Positions 14,941-22,432 of a DNA stretch of 32,136 nucleotides are shown in pieces (within the stretch, counting starts at the first letter, position 1; the number at the start of each line of letters is the position of its first letter). The DNA lies in assembly GCA_004556925.1 (NCBI GenBank), contig SFFI01000019.1, positions 1 through 32,136 on the forward strand, in the 5' to 3' direction. A program made the position numbers and the translations under genes. This DNA comes from Clostridiales bacterium (lineage in GTDB: Bacteria; Bacillota; Clostridia; Saccharofermentanales; DTU023). Under the pieces are notes generated by a model. It saw nothing but the letters and a program-made list of their open reading frames with translations, was not told the DNA's origin and did not search any database.

Positions 14941-16442
14941 GGCTGAATCTTCCCATCCGCCAGGCCTACATGCTGGTGGAAGTGGTCTTGGCGATTGGCT
15001 AGGCTGTCCCCAACCTGCCGGATATCTTGCCCCATAAGAATAACTAAGTCTCCCTTGGCCAACGTATCCCTAAGATAGGCTTCCAGGGCCTCTTTACTGG
15101 CAAAAAAGAGGGCTGATCCCCCTTGCTTGTTGATTTCCTCCGCAATGTGGGCCGAGGAGAAGCTGCGGTCCTTTTCCCGATCATCAAAGACTTCTAGAAG
15201 GATGGGATGGGCCTGGTCCTTCAGGGCCTCTACAAATTCTGGAAAGAGGCCCTTAGCCCGCGAGTAGGTAATGGGCTGAAAGCAGGCAAAGAGTCTTTCA
15301 TGGGGTATTTCTTCTGCTGCTGCCAGAGTGGCTTTAATAGAGTCAGGATGGTGGGCATAGTCATTGACAAGCAAGGCGCCTTGATAGTGGCCTGCCAGCG
15401 TAAACCGGCCTTCGGCTCCCTTAAAGTTAGCCAAGCTCTTGCTGGCCGTTTCAAAACTAGCGCCTGCCAACTTGCAAAGGAGGATCGCCGCGGCGGCATT
15501 CTCCACATTAAAGCGGCCGGGAATAGCCAGGCGAAAGCTGCCCACAGGCTCCCCCTGGTAGGCCAGCTCAAAGATCGGGAGACCTGCCTCATAAGACAGG
15601 TGACGGATGGCGAGGTCCGGACATGGTTTATCTTCAGGATAACCAAAATAATAGAGGTCTAGCTGGTCAAGCCAGCCGGGTTTTTGGGCCTCTACCAGGT
15701 CTAAAAGTTGGGGGATATAGGGATCAAAGGAAGGAAGGACCAGCTTCGTGCCTTCCGCCTGGCGTAGGATATAACCCGCGAAGGCCTCTAACACGTCTTC
15801 CATTTGGGGGAAGATATCCACATGGTCATGGCCCAGATTAAGGATAGCCGTTATCGTGGAATAGAATGCGTAAAAGCTTAAGTTAAACTCACAGGCCTCA
15901 GAAACCATGAGGTCTCCCCTGCCCGTATGGACGGTAGAGTTCAGCCGGTCGAGTTCCGCTCCCAGATGGATCGTGGGATCAAGTCCGGCATCCAGGAGGA
16001 TATAGGAGCACATGGCCGTGGTCGTGCTTTTACCATTGGTGCCCGCCACGTTGATGACTTGGGGATAGGTACGATTGACCAAGCCCAACCACTTGCTCCG
16101 TTCCAGGCAGGGCAGGCCCAAGTTCCGGGCCTTTACTAGTTCCGGGTTGTCTGGGGCAATCGCGGCAGTATAGACTACCGCCTGAGGCTTGAAGGCCTCA
16201 ATATTCTCTGCTGCTTGAGGGCAATAAATTTTAATGCCCCGCCTTTCTAAGTCCTTTATCCGGTAGCCTCTGGCCCGATCAGAGCCTGCAACTACCAGGC
16301 CTTGGTCCTGGGCTAGCTCTGCTAAGCCTGACATGGAGATACCCCCGATGCCGACAAAAAAGATCCTGGTTTGAGGGGACATGAGGTATTGATAGTGTGC
16401 GAAATCTAAATCTTGGTAATGCTCGATCAGCTTATTGGCCAT
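14937..16442 (-). CDS. murC: UDP-N-acetylmuramate--L-alanine ligase (MurC)
   Basis: A 501-aa cytosolic Mur ligase that adds L-Ala to UDP-MurNAc with ATP, the first step of the peptidoglycan stem peptide. The N-terminal UDP-binding domain has FFVGIGGISMSGLAELA (28-44) and VAGSD. The central ATPase has GTNGKSTT (134-141) and SEACEFNLSF, and the C-terminal domain has NDYAHHPDSIKATL. MurC usually has GTHGKTTT; the Asn and Ser here are unusual but occur in related ligases. ATG 16442 follows GGAAGGG by seven nt; a TTG at 16448 is less likely. It has its own promoter just upstream. Confidence 0.93.
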   Translation of the reverse strand: MANKLIEHYQDLDFAHYQYLMSPQTRIFFVGIGGISMSGLAELAQDQGLVVAGSDRARGYRIKDLERRGIKIYCPQAAENIEAFKPQAVVYTAAIAPDNPELVKARNLGLPCLERSKWLGLVNRTYPQVINVAGTNGKSTTTAMCSYILLDAGLDPTIHLGAELDRLNSTVHTGRGDLMVSEACEFNLSFYAFYSTITAILNLGHDHVDIFPQMEDVLEAFAGYILRQAEGTKLVLPSFDPYIPQLLDLVEAQKPGWLDQLDLYYFGYPEDKPCPDLAIRHLSYEAGLPIFELAYQGEPVGSFRLAIPGRFNVENAAAAILLCKLAGASFETASKSLANFKGAEGRFTLAGHYQGALLVNDYAHHPDSIKATLAAAEEIPHERLFACFQPITYSRAKGLFPEFVEALKDQAHPILLEVFDDREKDRSFSSAHIAEEINKQGGSALFFASKEALEAYLRDTLAKGDLVILMGQDIRQVGDSLANRQDHFHQHVGLADGKIQP

Positions 16443-16466
16443 AGGCAAGCCCTTCCTTTCCCCGCT

Positions 16467-16495
16467 ATTTTACTCGCACCGGGTTCTGGGGACAA
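16467..16495 (-). promoter_or_regulatory. Promoter of murC
   Basis: Minus strand TTGTCC (16490-16495), 17-nt spacer, TAAAAT (16467-16472). The predicted leader is under 20 nt. Confidence 0.6.
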
Positions 16496-16545
16496 ATGCC
16501 TGGGTTACCAAAGCCAAGCACATGCTCAATAGTCTATTAAAGCCA

Positions 16546-16569
16546 AGGCCGCCCCATATGGGGCGGCCT
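16546..16569 (-). terminator. Terminator-like hairpin ending the opp operon
   Basis: A perfect palindrome AGGCCGCCCC-ATAT-GGGGCGGCCT, followed on the minus strand by the weak U-tract TTGGCTTTAAT. It lies 39 nt past the last opp-operon gene. Confidence 0.7.
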
Positions 16570-16607
16570 CGGCCTATAGGTAAATTCAGTTTAGGATAGT
16601 TTTCCGT

Positions 16608-16820
16608 CTAAGATACAGAAGACAGCCACAGCTTGAAAAGAAAGTAGAAGGATCCGAAACAAGCCAAGAGAAAGAGCACTATAGGCAAGAAGGTTCTAAG
16701 GGCTATACGATAAAGCTCCCAGACTTCTTTGCGGGAAAAGTCCATATCCCGGACTATATCTTCCTTGGCCTTGATCTCTTCCGGACTCAAGTTTCGAAAA
16801 ACATCTCTTTTTTCAAACAT
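16608..16820 (-). CDS. Small membrane protein at the end of the opp operon
   Basis: A 70-aa protein I do not recognise. Residues 1-42 are charged and predicted helical (SPEEIKAKEDIVRDM, FSRKEVWELYRIAL). Residues about 43-68 form one membrane-spanning segment of aromatic and hydrophobic residues ending SSVS. ATG 16820 has AGGAG eight nt upstream, and the gene follows oppF after only 11 nt. Position, good ribosome-binding site and amphipathic-plus-membrane layout support a real gene, perhaps an accessory subunit of the transporter. Confidence 0.7.
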   Translation of the reverse strand: MFEKRDVFRNLSPEEIKAKEDIVRDMDFSRKEVWELYRIALRTFLPIVLFLLACFGSFYFLFKLWLSSVS

Positions 16821-16831
16821 GCTTTCGACTC

Positions 16832-18451
16832 CTAAATCTTTTGAATCGCCTCATGGGCCAAGCGATCGGCTTCAGCAGCGCGAGCTAGGTCCTCGGCGTC
16901 TTTCTGAGCCATGTAGACTTTACGCTCGTCTTCAGGCATATCCATGAGGTGACAGGCAATCTGGTGCTGGTCATTCACCCTGATAAATTCAGGCTCATAC
17001 TGCGAACAAACATCCATACAGTACTTGCAGCGGGTGTGGAAACGGCAACCACTCGGTGGACGCACAGCAGAGGGAATATCCCCTTCCAAAACGCTGATCT
17101 CTTGCTGCTCCACGTCAGTCCGTGGGATAGCTTGTAAGAGAGCCTTGGTATAGGGGTGCAAAGGATTGGTAAAGAGCTCGTCTGAGTCCGCTAATTCCAC
17201 TACCACGCCCAGATACATAACAGCGATACGGTCCGAAATGTACTTGACCACAGATAGGTCATGGGTGATGAACAGGTAGGTCAAGCCTCTTTGTTCTTTA
17301 AGGTCGGAGAGCAGGTTGATAACCTGGGACTGAATAGACACGTCCAGAGCAGAAACCGCTTCGTCACAGACAATAAATTCCGGTTGCACAGCCAGGGCGC
17401 GTGCAATACCAATTCTTTGTCTTTGGCCGCCCGAGAACTGGTGGGGATAACGGTGAATAAAATAGGGTGCTAGGCCACACTCGCCCATTACCTTCTGAAT
17501 ATAGTCGTTATACTCTTTAGACTTATTAGAGCTGAGCATGTCGTGCGCAATAACGCCCTCACCAATGATATTGCCCAGGGTCATCCTGGTATCCAGGGAG
17601 GAATAGGGGTCTTGGAAGATGATCTGAATTTGCTTCCGTAAGGGACGAATTTCTTCATTGCTTAACTTACTTAAGTCAATGCCCCGATCCAAGCGGTCTT
17701 CCAGTTCCTCAAAGCCCTCCTTATCCTTTAGGCTCTGGCGGAGTTTTTCGACTTCTGCCTTTTTTGCCTCAGCCTTCTGCTTGAGCTGGCCAAGCTTAGG
17801 TTCCAGCTCGGCTAATTCTTGCGCACGTTTATTGGATTTATCGGGACTCAATTCCTTTTGAACATCGAGCTCCTTGATCCGGTTTTTCACCGCACAGTAG
17901 GCGGCATCTTCATCAAGTTCTTCCAGCAAGATCTGCGACACCTTGCGAAGATCGTCATGGACCAGAAGCCCACCGGCCAAACGCAACATGACGTCGTACT
18001 TATTAGCCAAGTCTCTCCGTCTATGCAAGAGGTCGTCACTTAAGGCAGGATCTACACCGCCTTGGTCTGCCTGTTCCTCAGCCTTAGCTTCTAAGGCCTG
18101 GAACTCCGCCAAATCTTTTTGATAGGCTGGATAAAGAGTCGGGATATCCCGGAGGGCCTGCCTGGCGTAATGAGGATTGACATCACCCAAGCTAGCACCA
18201 TAGTAGATAATCTGTCCATCCGTGGCCGGATAAATTTGCAGAATGGTACGTCCCAAGGTGGACTTACCGCAGCCAGACTCCCCAACTAAACCCAGTGTTT
18301 CACCCCGGTAAATATCTAGGGTAATGTTCTCGTTAGCATGCACATATTCTTGTTGCCGGGAAAAGGTCTTTTTCTTGACCGGGAAGTACTTTTTTAAGTG
18401 TCGGATTTTGAATAAGGGCTGCTTTTCTTGATTGACTTGCTTATTTTCCAT
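16832..18451 (-). CDS. oppF: Oligopeptide ABC transporter ATPase OppF with a large helical insert
   Basis: A 539-aa cytosolic ATPase of a peptide importer; usual OppF/DppF length is about 320-330. Walker A GESGCGKST is at 57-65, the Q-loop IFQDPYSSL at 278-285, signature FSGGQRQRIGIARAL at 339-353, Walker B FIVCDEAVSALD at 359-370, and the oligopeptide C-terminal domain with CRFHTRCKYCMDVC. Between Walker A and Q-loop there are about 215 residues instead of about 45. The extra 170 or so (about 88-262) are charged, Leu/Ala/Glu/Lys-rich and predicted largely helical, with coiled-coil-like stretches at 205-255. The catalytic motifs are intact. ATG 18451 lies inside the end of oppD (11-nt overlap), with GGGGG upstream. 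Confidence 0.93.
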   Translation of the reverse strand: MENKQVNQEKQPLFKIRHLKKYFPVKKKTFSRQQEYVHANENITLDIYRGETLGLVGESGCGKSTLGRTILQIYPATDGQIIYYGASLGDVNPHYARQALRDIPTLYPAYQKDLAEFQALEAKAEEQADQGGVDPALSDDLLHRRRDLANKYDVMLRLAGGLLVHDDLRKVSQILLEELDEDAAYCAVKNRIKELDVQKELSPDKSNKRAQELAELEPKLGQLKQKAEAKKAEVEKLRQSLKDKEGFEELEDRLDRGIDLSKLSNEEIRPLRKQIQIIFQDPYSSLDTRMTLGNIIGEGVIAHDMLSSNKSKEYNDYIQKVMGECGLAPYFIHRYPHQFSGGQRQRIGIARALAVQPEFIVCDEAVSALDVSIQSQVINLLSDLKEQRGLTYLFITHDLSVVKYISDRIAVMYLGVVVELADSDELFTNPLHPYTKALLQAIPRTDVEQQEISVLEGDIPSAVRPPSGCRFHTRCKYCMDVCSQYEPEFIRVNDQHQIACHLMDMPEDERKVYMAQKDAEDLARAAEADRLAHEAIQKI

Positions 18452-19439
18452 TAGCTCTTACCCCCTTTTCTGGATAGTGGCAGCGGACCGTATGCTTGTC
18501 GTCTACCTGGCGCAACTCAGGCATTTCTTGTCTGCAACGCTCAGTGCAATACTTGCAGCGGTCTGCAAAGCGGCAGCCATCTGGGATGGCCAAGGGGTGG
18601 GGTACAGAGCCTGGAATGGCGTCCAAGCGCTCTGTACGGTCTGTTGTCACGGCCGGGATAGACTGGAGCAAACCCTCGGTATAGGGGTGCTGATAACGCG
18701 TCAGGCCCTCGCGGAAGATCACCGGAGCGGGCGCAGATTCTACGACCTGGCCACAATACATAACCGAAACATCGTCTGCCATCTGGTTAATGACACCTAA
18801 GTCGTGGGTAATGAAGAGAATGGCCGTATGGGTTTCATGCTTGAGCTGGTTCATCAGCTTGAGAACCTGAGCCTGGATGGTAACGTCCAAAGCCGTCGTA
18901 GGCTCGTCAGCAATTAGGAGCTGGGGCTTGCAGGCCAGAGCCATGGCAATCATGACACGCTGGTTCATGCCGCCAGAAAGTTCAAAGGGATACTGCTTTA
19001 CCACAACATCAGGGTTAGGAATTTTAACCATGCTCAGCAAGTCTTTGGCTTTTTCCGCGGCCTCTTGTTTGTTCATGTGCTGGTGCAGAATGAGGACTTC
19101 TGAAAGCTGGCGCTCTACGGTAAAGACCGGGTTAAGTGAAGTCATGGGCTCTTGGAAAATCATGGAAATATCGTTGCCACGAATATGCTCCATCTGCCTA
19201 TTGGAGAGGTCAGAAATCTTTTTACCGTTAAAGTATATTTCGCCGTCAAAGATTTTCTGGTTTTTCTCAAAAAGCTGCATGATAGACATAGCGGTTTGAC
19301 TCTTGCCAGAACCCGACTCCCCTACCAGGCCCATAGTTCTGCCGGCTTCGATCGTGAGATCAACGCCATCAACTGCCTTAATGAGACCTTTTTTGGTGGT
19401 GAAGTAAGTATGTAAGTTTCTAATTTCTAATAAAGCCAT
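18441..19439 (-). CDS. oppD: Oligopeptide ABC transporter ATPase OppD
   Basis: A 332-aa ATPase of normal length, partner of OppF. Walker A GESGSGKS (40-47), IFQEPMTSLNP, signature LSGGMNQRVMIAMAL and Walker B LLIADEPTTALD are present. The C-terminal oligopeptide/dipeptide domain has four cysteines (CRFADRCKYCTERC), a pattern that binds an iron-sulfur cluster in some Dpp ATPases. ATG 19439 has AAGGTAGG upstream; 8 nt separate it from oppC. Unlike its partner, it has no insertion. Confidence 0.95.
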   Translation of the reverse strand: MALLEIRNLHTYFTTKKGLIKAVDGVDLTIEAGRTMGLVGESGSGKSQTAMSIMQLFEKNQKIFDGEIYFNGKKISDLSNRQMEHIRGNDISMIFQEPMTSLNPVFTVERQLSEVLILHQHMNKQEAAEKAKDLLSMVKIPNPDVVVKQYPFELSGGMNQRVMIAMALACKPQLLIADEPTTALDVTIQAQVLKLMNQLKHETHTAILFITHDLGVINQMADDVSVMYCGQVVESAPAPVIFREGLTRYQHPYTEGLLQSIPAVTTDRTERLDAIPGSVPHPLAIPDGCRFADRCKYCTERCRQEMPELRQVDDKHTVRCHYPEKGVRANGK

Positions 19440-19447
19440 AGAGCTAC

Positions 19448-21268
19448 CTACCTTTCCATGGCCTTGGGGTCAAGGGCGTCACGCAGTGAGTCACCAATTA
19501 AGTTGACTGACAGCGCGGTGATGAAAATAGCCAAGCCGGGGAAGATCCAGCGCCACCAGTAGAGCTGCATAACGTCTGCAGACTGGGCCGCGGTCATCAT
19601 ATTACCCCAGGAGGGCAAGGGTTCAACCACACCAAAGCCGAGGAAGGAAAGTCCGGCTTCTGTCAGCAACATGCCAGCAAAACCCAGAGTCAAGTTAACA
19701 ATGATGATAGACATAACATTGGGCAGAATATGGGCAAGAATAATCTTCTTGTCTCTCAGACCCAAGGCCTTAGCTGCCGTAATGTAGTCCTTCTCACGCT
19801 CAGCAATAATCTGTCCGCGGATCAGGCGGGCAATACCGGTCCAGCCTAAGACACCTAAAATAACGATAATCATCATCATACGCGTATACTGCGAGAAGTC
19901 TGGGGGCAGGATAGCCGCCAAAGTAATGATTAAGGGGTAGAAGGGGAAGGACGCAATAATTTCTGAGAACCGCATTAAGAAGTTATCCACCATACCACCA
20001 TAGTAACCAGAAATCAGGCCAACAGTAAGTCCGATAATAACCTGAATCAGGGAGCCTAAAGCAGCGACTAAAAGGTTCATCTTACCACCATGGATAAGGC
20101 GGGTAAAAAGGTCACGGCCGTTATCGTCCGAGCCAAGTAAGAAACCATCTAGGCCCCAAGACTGATAGTCGTGCCCATCTTTTTTCAGCACATAGTTATT
20201 AAAGAAGCCAGAAAAGAGTTGCTCTCCTTCCTGTACTTCCGGATAATCAGCAGCCTTATAGTTATTAATACCCCAGGAGTAAACCTTACCAGCATCGGTA
20301 AGTGCGGAGAAGTGTAAACGTCCAGCCGCTACCTGAATAACCTTACCTTCCATTTCTGGATAGGCCGAGGCTTTTTCGTTGCTGTTACCCCAAGTGATAA
20401 TCTCACCATTACCTAGGGCAACCACACCAGAGTATTGGGTACGGGCAAAGGATACAATATCGTTGCCCGGCTCTTTGAGCTCCTTGGGCATGGCGGTATC
20501 AATTTCAGAACCCTTGGACCCGATCAAACGCAAAGAACCATCATTTAAGAGGCAGAGAATGTTGACCGAACCTACACGGAAGTCTTCCACCATGCCTTCC
20601 AAGTCTTTAGGAATCCGGTTGAGCCGGTTGGGCATGGTAGAGCCCCAAACATAGATGTTGCCTTTATCAGTCAGCATGACTGAGTAGGCATCGCCAGCAC
20701 CAATTTTCTTGATGCCTTCTTCTTTAGCGATCTGCTTGAGATTTTCTGGGAAAACCGTTTGTTGGAATTCATTGTTTCCCCAGCCATACACTTCATCATC
20801 CTCAGTCAAAATCAAGATATGGCGGTCACCTGCCACGGCTTGCTTGATCGCCTTACCCTCTACGGCCTTGGCTATGTCTTCAGGCATTTCCAGATTGCCA
20901 AAAGAGTCAAAGCCCCAGAAGTAATACTTATCCTCTTGGGAAGTCCCTACGGAATAGGTAATACCGATTGAGATATCTTTAATCCCTTCATCTACCATCT
21001 CAGCGGGAATATTCATGTAGCCAGACCCTGGACGGATATTGCGCATGACGCCCATAGCAAAGTAGGGGTCAAACTTTAATAGATGCGAGCCACCAAAGAT
21101 CAAAATGAAAATCCCTATGAAGACCACGAGTCCAACCATACCTAGAGGTGTATGGGAAAAAGTCCGCCAAACCATGCGCCAAGGCGACATGACGGCTTCT
21201 TCACGTAGGATATCTTGACCGGTCTTAGGGGCATTATTATCAATTTTTTGTTGTTTATTCTTGTTCAT
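19448..21268 (-). CDS. oppC: OppC-type permease with an inserted seven-bladed RCC1-like propeller
   Basis: A 606-aa permease; usual OppC length is about 300. TM1 is at about 40-60. The conserved LGSDDNGRDLFTRLIHG (378-394) normally follows TM1 after a few dozen residues; here about 275 residues (98-372) intervene. They contain seven regularly spaced blade motifs, WG at 118, 163, 208, 293, 332 and 371 plus a degenerate LIG at 248, with 39-45-residue spacing. Each is preceded by GDRHILIL- or AAGRLHFSAL-like strands and followed by a PE/PK turn, matching the RCC1 repeat. The remaining five TMs and the EAA loop (TAAKALGLRDKKIILAHILPN) are normal. Topology puts the propeller outside the cell. ATG 21268 has AAGGAGG upstream. 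The propeller's role is unknown; ligand capture or contact with OppA is plausible. Confidence 0.93.
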   Translation of the reverse strand: MNKNKQQKIDNNAPKTGQDILREEAVMSPWRMVWRTFSHTPLGMVGLVVFIGIFILIFGGSHLLKFDPYFAMGVMRNIRPGSGYMNIPAEMVDEGIKDISIGITYSVGTSQEDKYYFWGFDSFGNLEMPEDIAKAVEGKAIKQAVAGDRHILILTEDDEVYGWGNNEFQQTVFPENLKQIAKEEGIKKIGAGDAYSVMLTDKGNIYVWGSTMPNRLNRIPKDLEGMVEDFRVGSVNILCLLNDGSLRLIGSKGSEIDTAMPKELKEPGNDIVSFARTQYSGVVALGNGEIITWGNSNEKASAYPEMEGKVIQVAAGRLHFSALTDAGKVYSWGINNYKAADYPEVQEGEQLFSGFFNNYVLKKDGHDYQSWGLDGFLLGSDDNGRDLFTRLIHGGKMNLLVAALGSLIQVIIGLTVGLISGYYGGMVDNFLMRFSEIIASFPFYPLIITLAAILPPDFSQYTRMMMIIVILGVLGWTGIARLIRGQIIAEREKDYITAAKALGLRDKKIILAHILPNVMSIIIVNLTLGFAGMLLTEAGLSFLGFGVVEPLPSWGNMMTAAQSADVMQLYWWRWIFPGLAIFITALSVNLIGDSLRDALDPKAMER

Positions 21269-21278
21269 AGCTGCCTCC

Positions 21279-22244
21279 TTATTCCAGTCTGACCCGAGGA
21301 TCTACCAGGGAGTAACCGATATCCATGAGGAGGTTGCCCAGCACTGATAGGACTGCATACATCATGTTTAAGGCCATAACAACGTTATAGTCACGGGCAA
21401 CTACGGAGCTAATGAGGAAACGGCCAATACCGTTATATGAAAATACCTGCTCCGTGATTGCAGCACCGCCAAGAAGGCCGGTTAAGGACCAGGCCACGAT
21501 GGTAACCACCGGGATCAGGGCATTGCGGAAAGCGTGTGAATAGATTACCTTGCGTTCGGATAAACCCTTAGCCCGAGCAGTACGCACATAGTCCTGGCTC
21601 AAAGATTCCAGCATAGAGTTACGGACATAGCGGGATGTGGACGCTAGGGAAGGAAGAATCAAGGTTAAAGAAGGCAGGACCAAATATTTGACCATCTCTG
21701 AGAAACCAGGATTACGGGGCATACCACCGGGAGGCAAGACTCCCCAGGTCAGAGCAAAGAGGAAGATCAAGGTAAGCCCAAAGAAGAAGGTCGGTAAGGA
21801 AATACCAATAATGGAGATGACCTGAGTCACCTTATCAAAGACCCCTCCCCTGTGCACGGCCGCTCGTATGCCTATAAATAACGAGATAATAAAGGATATG
21901 AGGGTAACACCAATATTCAAGATCAGGGTGTTGAGCAAGGGTTCAGCAATGAGGTCTTTAACTGGCCGACGATAAACCGTAGACTCCCCTAAGTCACCAT
22001 TGAACATGCGGGCAACCCAGTTGACGTACTGAACAGGGATCGATTTATCAAAGCCATATTTCTTCTCTATCGCGGCACGCATTTCCATCTTTTGCTGCTC
22101 ATTCTTGAAGCCAGACTGCGGCATCATCAGATCCACAGGGTTACCAGGCATGAGCTTAGAAAGGCCAAAGAGGAGAATAGAAATAATAATGAGGACGGGG
22201 ATCAAGTTAAGAAACCGCCGCAGAATATATTTTAATATTGACAT
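21279..22244 (-). CDS. oppB: Oligopeptide ABC transporter permease OppB
   Basis: A 321-aa inner-membrane permease of normal length with six predicted membrane segments. It begins with the family start ILKYILRRFLNLIPVLIIISILLFGLSKLMPGNP. The periplasmic YGFDKSIPVQYVNW, the GVLPPGGMP loop and the EAA motif RTARAKGLSERKVIYSHAFRNALIPV are all typical. ATG 22244 has GGAGA upstream. It is separated from oppA by a terminator hairpin, so the membrane part is probably made at lower levels than the binding protein. Confidence 0.95.
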   Translation of the reverse strand: MSILKYILRRFLNLIPVLIIISILLFGLSKLMPGNPVDLMMPQSGFKNEQQKMEMRAAIEKKYGFDKSIPVQYVNWVARMFNGDLGESTVYRRPVKDLIAEPLLNTLILNIGVTLISFIISLFIGIRAAVHRGGVFDKVTQVISIIGISLPTFFFGLTLIFLFALTWGVLPPGGMPRNPGFSEMVKYLVLPSLTLILPSLASTSRYVRNSMLESLSQDYVRTARAKGLSERKVIYSHAFRNALIPVVTIVAWSLTGLLGGAAITEQVFSYNGIGRFLISSVVARDYNVVMALNMMYAVLSVLGNLLMDIGYSLVDPRVRLE

Positions 22245-22341
22245 CTTGTCTCCTAAACTGAATCACCACTCAAGCGAGTGATTCAAATACCTAATCATAC
22301 GTATAAGAAACGGATACGTTTGTGAAAATATACATTTCCCT

Positions 22342-22381
22342 AAAAAGCCCTTTTGGGGAGGCCGAGGCACTCCCCAAAAGG
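22342..22381 (-). terminator. Terminator between oppA and oppB
   Basis: An 11-bp stem CCTTTTGGGGA (22349-22359) with TCCCCAAAAGG (22371-22381), followed on the minus strand by GCTTTTTAG. Partial termination here would give more binding protein than permease. A second small hairpin (about 22260-22284) lies just upstream of the oppB ribosome-binding site. Confidence 0.85.
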
Positions 22382-22432
22382 TTTAGCAGTTAATTGTGCT
22401 AGTAATTAGGATTATACCAGTGTCGCTAAAGC

